Origin: DAINPP01 sp036743375
Lineage (GTDB): Bacteria; Thermotogota; Thermotogae; MWEM01
Reading direction: 5' to 3'
Length of the DNA stretch: 64,000 bases
Assembly (NCBI GenBank): GCA_036743375.1
Contig: DAINPP010000011.1
Span: 1-64,000, forward strand
Within the stretch, counting starts at the first letter, position 1. Every line of letters starts with the position of its first letter. The notes under the pieces were generated by a model that saw only the letters and a list, made by a program, of their open reading frames with translations, did not search any database and was not told where the DNA came from. The translations under genes were made by a program, and so were the position numbers. Below are positions 59,790 through 64,000 of this stretch, piece after piece.

Positions 59790-60290
59790 ATGAAAAAAGT
59801 TATTTTGTTATCAGTTTTAATCACCGTATTGTTCGCTTTTACTGCAGTAGCGGGAACACCTTTTACGGCAAGTGCCAGACAGCCGGTCATTGCTTTTATT
59901 GATTTTGATATCGCAGGTCAGGAGTTTATCGAGGCAAAAAATCTCATGGAAGAATATCAGGCGGATGCCGAATACTACAACAGTCTTTTAAAACCTCTTG
60001 AGGATGAAATTGTAAAGATGCAGTCGGCAGGGGATCAGACTTCACAGAGTTTTCAGCTGAAGGTCAACGAATATCAGCTTCAGAAAGATAAGTACACTTC
60101 ACAGATTCAGAATAAATATACCTCAAAATTTGAAGATGTCAATCAGAGACTGCTTGATCTTGCAGCGGAGTATGCGAAGATAAAGAATATCGATGTGCTT
60201 CTTACGGATAAAGTATCGGTTTACACTTCCGATGATTACGATCTCACGGAAGATTTTGTCACCTATGCGAATTCAAAGGCACAATACTGA
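59790..60290 (+). CDS. OmpH/Skp-like periplasmic chaperone
   Basis: A 166-residue exported protein (signal MKKVILLSVLITVLFAFTAVAG). The pattern PVIAFIDFDIAGQEFIEAKNLMEEYQADAEYYNSLLKPLEDEI, a long central coiled coil and DVLLTDKVSVYTSDDYDLTEDFV match OmpH/Skp, which escorts outer membrane proteins. This supports a diderm host. RBS TAGGAGG. Confidence 0.88.
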   Translation: MKKVILLSVLITVLFAFTAVAGTPFTASARQPVIAFIDFDIAGQEFIEAKNLMEEYQADAEYYNSLLKPLEDEIVKMQSAGDQTSQSFQLKVNEYQLQKDKYTSQIQNKYTSKFEDVNQRLLDLAAEYAKIKNIDVLLTDKVSVYTSDDYDLTEDFVTYANSKAQY

Positions 60291-60308
60291 TAGGGTAGAC
60301 TATCGGTT

Positions 60309-61022
60309 GTGAATAATCATCTTTATTGCAGAGATTTAGTTAAAAAATTCGGGAGACGCGAGGTTGTCAAGGGCGCGTCTCTTGAGGTTGAATCGAATGA
60401 AATAGTCGGACTTCTCGGACCCAATGGGGCGGGGAAGACAACCATATTCAGGATGATGCTTGGCATTGTTATTCCCAGCAACGGGACGATACACCTCGAC
60501 GAAGAGGACATCACGCATCTTCCCATCCATCTGAGAGCCGGGAAGGGGATAACCTATCTTCCGCAGGAAGTGTCCGTGTTTACCGGACTTTCGGTCAGGA
60601 AGAACGTTTCGATCGTCCTGGAAAATCTCAAATACAAAAAGCGCGATATCGATAGAAGGACGGATGAACTGCTCGATGAATTCGGAATCAGACACCTTGA
60701 AAAACAAAAGGCGATCAACCTTTCCGGTGGTGAGAAGAGAAGACTCGAACTGGCGAGGATGATGACGCTCAAACCCAAATTCATACTCCTCGACGAACCG
60801 TTCAGCGGGATAGATCCCATGACCGTCAAAGATATTCAGAGGCTCAGTATTAAACTAAAAGACATGGGAATCGGCGTGATTGTGACCGATCATAATGTTG
60901 ATGATATTAAAAAGATAGTAGACAGGCTGTACGTCATCCACAAGGGGAATATCCTTGCTGAGGGAGATCCGGACACCGTGTTTAACGACCGGCAGGTCAT
61001 CGAAAACTATCTGGGGGAATGA
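60309..61022 (+). CDS. lptB: LPS export system ATP-binding protein LptB-like
   Basis: A 237-residue ABC ATPase with Walker A GPNGAGKTT, YLPQEVSVF (LptB-type Q-loop), signature LSGGEKRRLELARM, Walker B FILLDEPFSGIDP and switch His in TDHNVDD. In LPS-making bacteria it powers lipid extraction with LptFG. Here no lptFGCA gene is adjacent. Start GTG 60309 with a weak ribosome site. The preceding ompH gene is 18 bases away. Confidence 0.9.
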   Translation: MNNHLYCRDLVKKFGRREVVKGASLEVESNEIVGLLGPNGAGKTTIFRMMLGIVIPSNGTIHLDEEDITHLPIHLRAGKGITYLPQEVSVFTGLSVRKNVSIVLENLKYKKRDIDRRTDELLDEFGIRHLEKQKAINLSGGEKRRLELARMMTLKPKFILLDEPFSGIDPMTVKDIQRLSIKLKDMGIGVIVTDHNVDDIKKIVDRLYVIHKGNILAEGDPDTVFNDRQVIENYLGE

Positions 61023-61024
61023 TA

Positions 61025-61549
61025 ATGGATATATGCGTAATCGGATATTCTGGAAATGTAGGAGAATCACCCGTGAAGGAACTGTATGACTTTACCTACG
61101 AACTGGGCTACAAGATAGGGGTAAAAGGGCATACCCTCTGGAGCGGCGGAAGAGACGGAATCATGGATATCGTATCAAAGGGAGCTCATGAAGCCGGCGG
61201 AGAGATCATGGGTGTTCTGCCCTGGGATAAGTCAAACGGCCTTTCAACGCCGACACCCTATGCCAATAAAGCCGTCTTCACCGGACTTGATTTCACCATG
61301 AGGAGCATGGTTCTTCTCAACAACGCCGACCTTGTCATCTCAATCGGAGGCGGTTCGGGAACGGCCGTGGAGATTTTCGGCGCCTATGCCTACAGTAAAC
61401 CACTCATCCTGTGTGCCAACACGGGCGGCTGGACGGGTTCAATCGCATCGCTTTACAAGGGAAAAGTCAATCCCGTCTATCTCGATTCGAGAGAAAACGC
61501 ACCGGTGTTCATAGAATACGATATGTCCGGGATAGAAAAACATCTTTAA
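61025..61549 (+). CDS. LOG-like Rossmann protein (TIGR00725 type)
   Basis: A 174-residue protein with CVIGYSGN at the N-terminus, LWSGGRDGIMDIVSKGAHEAGG and ISIGGGSGTAVEIFGAYAY. The last resembles the PGGxGTxxE motif of lysine decarboxylase-like/LOG phosphoribohydrolases but with GGGSGT. The subgroup's function is unknown. ATG 61025 lies six bases after GGGGGA. ATG 61019 overlaps the lptB stop but abuts that site. Confidence 0.85.
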   Translation: MDICVIGYSGNVGESPVKELYDFTYELGYKIGVKGHTLWSGGRDGIMDIVSKGAHEAGGEIMGVLPWDKSNGLSTPTPYANKAVFTGLDFTMRSMVLLNNADLVISIGGGSGTAVEIFGAYAYSKPLILCANTGGWTGSIASLYKGKVNPVYLDSRENAPVFIEYDMSGIEKHL

Positions 61550-61594
61550 AAACGATAGAGACCGAGAAACAGCTCTCAACCATATAACTCAAAC

Positions 61595-61622
61595 AAAAAG
61601 GGCGTAGTGATGCGCCCTTTTT
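61595..61622. terminator. Bidirectional terminator
   Basis: AAAAAGGGCG and CGCCCTTTTT form a ten-base stem with an eight-base loop between convergent genes, with A/T runs on both sides. Confidence 0.88.
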
Positions 61623-61629
61623 GCTGTAT

Positions 61630-62427
61630 CTATCTTTTATGTCCCAAAAATGTCAGACAGCAGTAGGCAAAATCGACCGGATCCTCAAAGATCAGATAAT
61701 GATCATCCCCGTTGAAACGGATCAGCCAGGAATTTTTAAAATAGGAAGAAAGTACCACTGAATTTGAAACGGGCAGAATATTATCCGACGTGCCATGAAT
61801 GAACAGAACCGAATGGTCGATATCTGAAAAATCTGCGGGATCAACCTGCCAGTCATCCACGATATCGAGCTGCTTCTTCACAGGACCTTCAGTTGGAAGC
61901 TCTGCGTTGGCATTCTTCCGTAAATCAGCCAAACAGCCGGTTGTATCGAAAGAGGTTGCATTCAGGATGGCCCGTCCGACTCTTTCCGGATGGTTCAGCA
62001 GGATGTACTGAATAAAAATACTTCCCATGGAGTATCCCAGCATATCCGCTTTCTCAAGTCCGATTGCATCCATAAACGATACGACATCCTCAGAAAGCAT
62101 CTCGTAAGAGTACGGCTGATCAATAACATCCCCACTGAATCCCATCCCGCGGTTATCCATCAATATCAGCTGATAGTCATGAGACAGAATATCCAGGATC
62201 GTCTGAGGCCAGTGAATCATCTCACAGCCAAGTCCTGTGACCAGTAAAAGCGGTTCCCCTTCCCCAATCACCTTAAAACCGATTGCGATATCTCCAACCG
62301 GAATCTGATACACCTTGTTTCCGGCGGCATCGATGGCAACGGATTCTGCGGGGATGTTCAGCTGGATACCAAAACTAAAAATGACAACAAAAACAAGGAT
62401 CAAAGCAAACAATACGTTTTTCTTCAT
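61630..62427 (-). CDS. Secreted alpha/beta hydrolase
   Basis: A 265-residue hydrolase with an N-terminal signal or anchor (MKKNVLFALILVFVVIFSFGIQ). The oxyanion region VTGLGCEMIHWP, LMDNRGMGFS, nucleophile elbow GYSMGS (Ser), a distal Asp in FIHGTSDNILP and the catalytic His in FNGDDHYL are all present. Substrate unknown. ATG 62427 lies eight bases after AAGGAG; an upstream GTG overlaps it. Confidence 0.88.
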   Translation of the reverse strand: MKKNVLFALILVFVVIFSFGIQLNIPAESVAIDAAGNKVYQIPVGDIAIGFKVIGEGEPLLLVTGLGCEMIHWPQTILDILSHDYQLILMDNRGMGFSGDVIDQPYSYEMLSEDVVSFMDAIGLEKADMLGYSMGSIFIQYILLNHPERVGRAILNATSFDTTGCLADLRKNANAELPTEGPVKKQLDIVDDWQVDPADFSDIDHSVLFIHGTSDNILPVSNSVVLSSYFKNSWLIRFNGDDHYLIFEDPVDFAYCCLTFLGHKR

Positions 62428-62488
62428 ACATTTCACTCCTTATAAATACCAATTCATCATTATTCGATTATACCAAACACAACAAAGA

Positions 62489-62983
62489 TTAAAAATCAGA
62501 AAAAGACTTCACAATTAATAGAATATCCTTCATACGGGTACTCCTTTCATCAGAAAAAAAGAATTCCTTACCATCGATAAATTCTCGATACTCGACGATA
62601 TGATCGTTTAAATCAGTAACGGTGATTCTCTGATAATTACTCAACACCTTCGTTTTATTTAAAACATGATCAAGAAATTTTGAAATGAAAATCATACATT
62701 TATCGTTATCCGCACATTGAATGATCCAGTTATCTTGCGGCGCTCCATGGTTACGAATCCTTATCCAGCCATTCTGCAATGCCATGATCATCAGATCATT
62801 TCTCGCCCTTCCCTCATAGCCAACGGGTTCGGAATAGAATAAATACCGCTCTTCAACGTCTTTACAGGAAAGATTGAAAAGCTCTGGATTTTTGTTTAAA
62901 AAGCTGATATGTGACTTCCATCCTATGTTTATCAGCAGAATTTCATCCCCGTTTATGTTCTTCATCCAATAACCATTTCTCAT
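62489..62983 (-). CDS. Hypothetical protein divergent from a DNA methylase-like gene
   Basis: A 164-residue soluble protein with many aromatic residues (MRNGYWMKNINGDEILLINIGWKSHISFL...). It has no signal peptide or known motif. ATG 62983 is chosen because longer starts would lie before the likely promoter (TATACA/TATTAT around 63010). It is transcribed away from the N6-methylase-like gene, with about 122 bases between. Not recognised. A role linked to the methylase is possible but untested. Confidence 0.55.
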   Translation of the reverse strand: MRNGYWMKNINGDEILLINIGWKSHISFLNKNPELFNLSCKDVEERYLFYSEPVGYEGRARNDLMIMALQNGWIRIRNHGAPQDNWIIQCADNDKCMIFISKFLDHVLNKTKVLSNYQRITVTDLNDHIVEYREFIDGKEFFFSDERSTRMKDILLIVKSFSDF

Positions 62984-63044
62984 CAGACACACGCTCCCTT
63001 TTTTTGGTGTATAATATTCTACCATAAAAATGTAAAAAATACAC

Positions 63045-63073
63045 TTGACAAAACAAAATAAAAATGATAGAAT
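63045..63073 (+). promoter_or_regulatory. Strong sigma70-type promoter
   Basis: A perfect TTGACA (63045-63050), a 17-base spacer and TAGAAT (63068-63073) precede the N6-methylase-like gene by 32 bases. It is the best promoter match I saw in the window. Confidence 0.75.
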
Positions 63074-63105
63074 GTAAATGAAAATAAATCATAAAAGAGG
63101 TTGGT

Positions 63106-64000
63106 ATGAACAGAGAATTTGTTAAAAAGATTATCCGGAAATTAAATCATACGGTTTTAAATTCAGAAGAGAAGTTGTATATGTTTACCGCCATTCTTCT
63201 TCTGAAAAAAATAAATCACGAAAACTGGAAAGAATTGGTTAAAGATATACAGGCCTTTAAACAGGATTATTATGAAAAAAAAGAAACGATAAAGACCTTA
63301 GAGGAATTTAATGGTCTGATGGCAAGGATTTCGAATAAAGATTTGGCGGAAATCCTCTCATTGTCAACAGAACTTGATCCGTTATCCGATCTCTTCACAT
63401 TTTATGAAGAGTATTATGGAGGAGCGCATACATATGACAGTTTGTACAGAAAACAAAATCAGTATCTGTTCCTTGCACAAGCGATCGGCTTTGAAAATGT
63501 GAAAACAATCTATGATATGGCCTTTGGGATCGGCGAGGGGTTTCTTGCGATCATAAAAGAACACGATTATAAAGAAATGGCTTTTATCGGACAGGAGAAG
63601 GAACCTCTTCTCTGGGCGAATATGAAAAATATCTTTGAAATACGGAAGATAAACTCGGATCATCTATACCTTGGCGACACATTGACGAATCCCGGAAACG
63701 TCGTTGAAGAGGAAATGCAGCAATACGATTTTACCATCGTTGATCCCCCTCAGAACGAAAAGGTAGACAAATCTGTTTATGAAAATGATGAACACATGCG
63801 TTTCAAATACGGGCAGAGTGAAAAGAGCGAGTTTACTTTTTTGGAACACGGTTTACGGTCAACGAAGGATGATGGTACAATTGTTGCTTTTATCAACGCT
63901 AACGCCTTGAAAAAACCGGGAAAGGAAAAGATTATCAGGAAAAATCTCCTTCATGATAGATCTGTTGACGCGATTATTCAACTCGCTGACGATCAGCGTG
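63106..64000 (+). CDS. Divergent N6-adenine DNA methylase-like protein, 3' end outside the window
   Basis: An open frame of 298 codons running off the window, in HsdM/N6_Mtase layout. A helical N-terminal part (MNREFVKKIIRKLNHTVLNSEEKLYMFTAILLLKK) and YRKQNQYLFLAQAIGFE resemble the region before motif I. Motif I is DMAFGIGEGFL (DPACGSGGFL in the family) and motif IV is VDPPQ (usually NPPF/Y). DDGTIVAFINANAL follows as in HsdM. The altered motif IV makes methylation activity uncertain. RBS AAAAGAGG. No restriction subunit is visible before the edge. Confidence 0.75.
   Translation, partial: MNREFVKKIIRKLNHTVLNSEEKLYMFTAILLLKKINHENWKELVKDIQAFKQDYYEKKETIKTLEEFNGLMARISNKDLAEILSLSTELDPLSDLFTFYEEYYGGAHTYDSLYRKQNQYLFLAQAIGFENVKTIYDMAFGIGEGFLAIIKEHDYKEMAFIGQEKEPLLWANMKNIFEIRKINSDHLYLGDTLTNPGNVVEEEMQQYDFTIVDPPQNEKVDKSVYENDEHMRFKYGQSEKSEFTFLEHGLRSTKDDGTIVAFINANALKKPGKEKIIRKNLLHDRSVDAIIQLADDQR

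Noticed and set aside
1..64000. CRISPR arrays, tRNA or rRNA genes, insertion sequences, prophage genes
   Set aside because: No regularly spaced direct repeats, cloverleaf-forming CCA-type genes, rRNA signatures, transposases or phage structural genes were recognised by reading. A covariance-model scan (tRNAscan, Rfam) would be needed to exclude small RNAs firmly.

Overview
The window reads as a 64 kb piece of a mesophilic or moderately thermophilic diderm bacterium, most likely Thermotogota (Kosmotoga/Mesotoga-like). This is an inference from gene content, not from a marker gene. OmpH/Skp and LptB point to an outer membrane. They sit directly beside Firmicutes-like genes (Asp23, FakA-type DAK2, NusG domain II, Gx transporter) and a phosphofructokinase with pyrophosphate-type residues. 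Shine-Dalgarno sites are strong, DNA is moderately AT-rich, and stop/start overlaps are common. A run of exactly 100 N at 39598-39697 shows the sequence is a draft scaffold. No rRNA, tRNA, CRISPR array, IS element or prophage was seen.

Layout. 1-7300: purA; an AraC-type regulator with a heterodimeric ABC exporter-fold pair; a small membrane protein; a methyltransferase. 7300-13700 (mostly minus): an operon of PHP phosphoesterase, APS kinase and an EF-hand-bearing lipoprotein; a small hypothetical; an OmpR-type two-component system preceded by a secreted helical protein that resembles a CpxP/Spy-like partner.

13700-32440 (all minus) is the distinctive part: a poly-gamma-glutamate (PGA) island. 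It holds pgsB, two pgsC genes, pgsW, a gamma-glutamyltransferase, three secreted M14-like zinc amidohydrolases, two secreted C69 dipeptidases, two TRAP-type large permeases, two DUF6305-like secreted proteins and a free-standing Cache sensor protein. Two 50-57 codon membrane proteins, each directly after a TRAP permease gene, also belong to it. Together these could make a gamma-linked glutamate polymer, cut it outside the cytoplasmic membrane and take the products back.

32750-43070 (plus): an amino-sugar island with a NanE-ROK fusion, DUF4434-type and DUF4127-type proteins, a complete sugar ABC importer minus its ATPase, a metallophosphoesterase and an RpiR regulator. Two copies of a TTGAG-N5-CTCAA palindrome lie at the first promoter. 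43200-45840 (minus): YibE/F and a secreted alkaline phosphatase.

46000-61550 (plus): a housekeeping run. It starts with a soluble histidine kinase, an HDOD protein and phosphofructokinase. Next come AmmeMemoRadiSam A and the radical SAM protein, then ApbE, NusG II and Gx transporter. Maf, RadC, an unknown protein, a degenerate NadC-like protein and TsaB follow. Asp23, FakA, a ComEA-like protein, OmpH, LptB and a LOG-like protein end the run. 61600-64000: an alpha/beta hydrolase, an unknown protein, and a divergent N6-adenine methylase-like gene that runs off the end.
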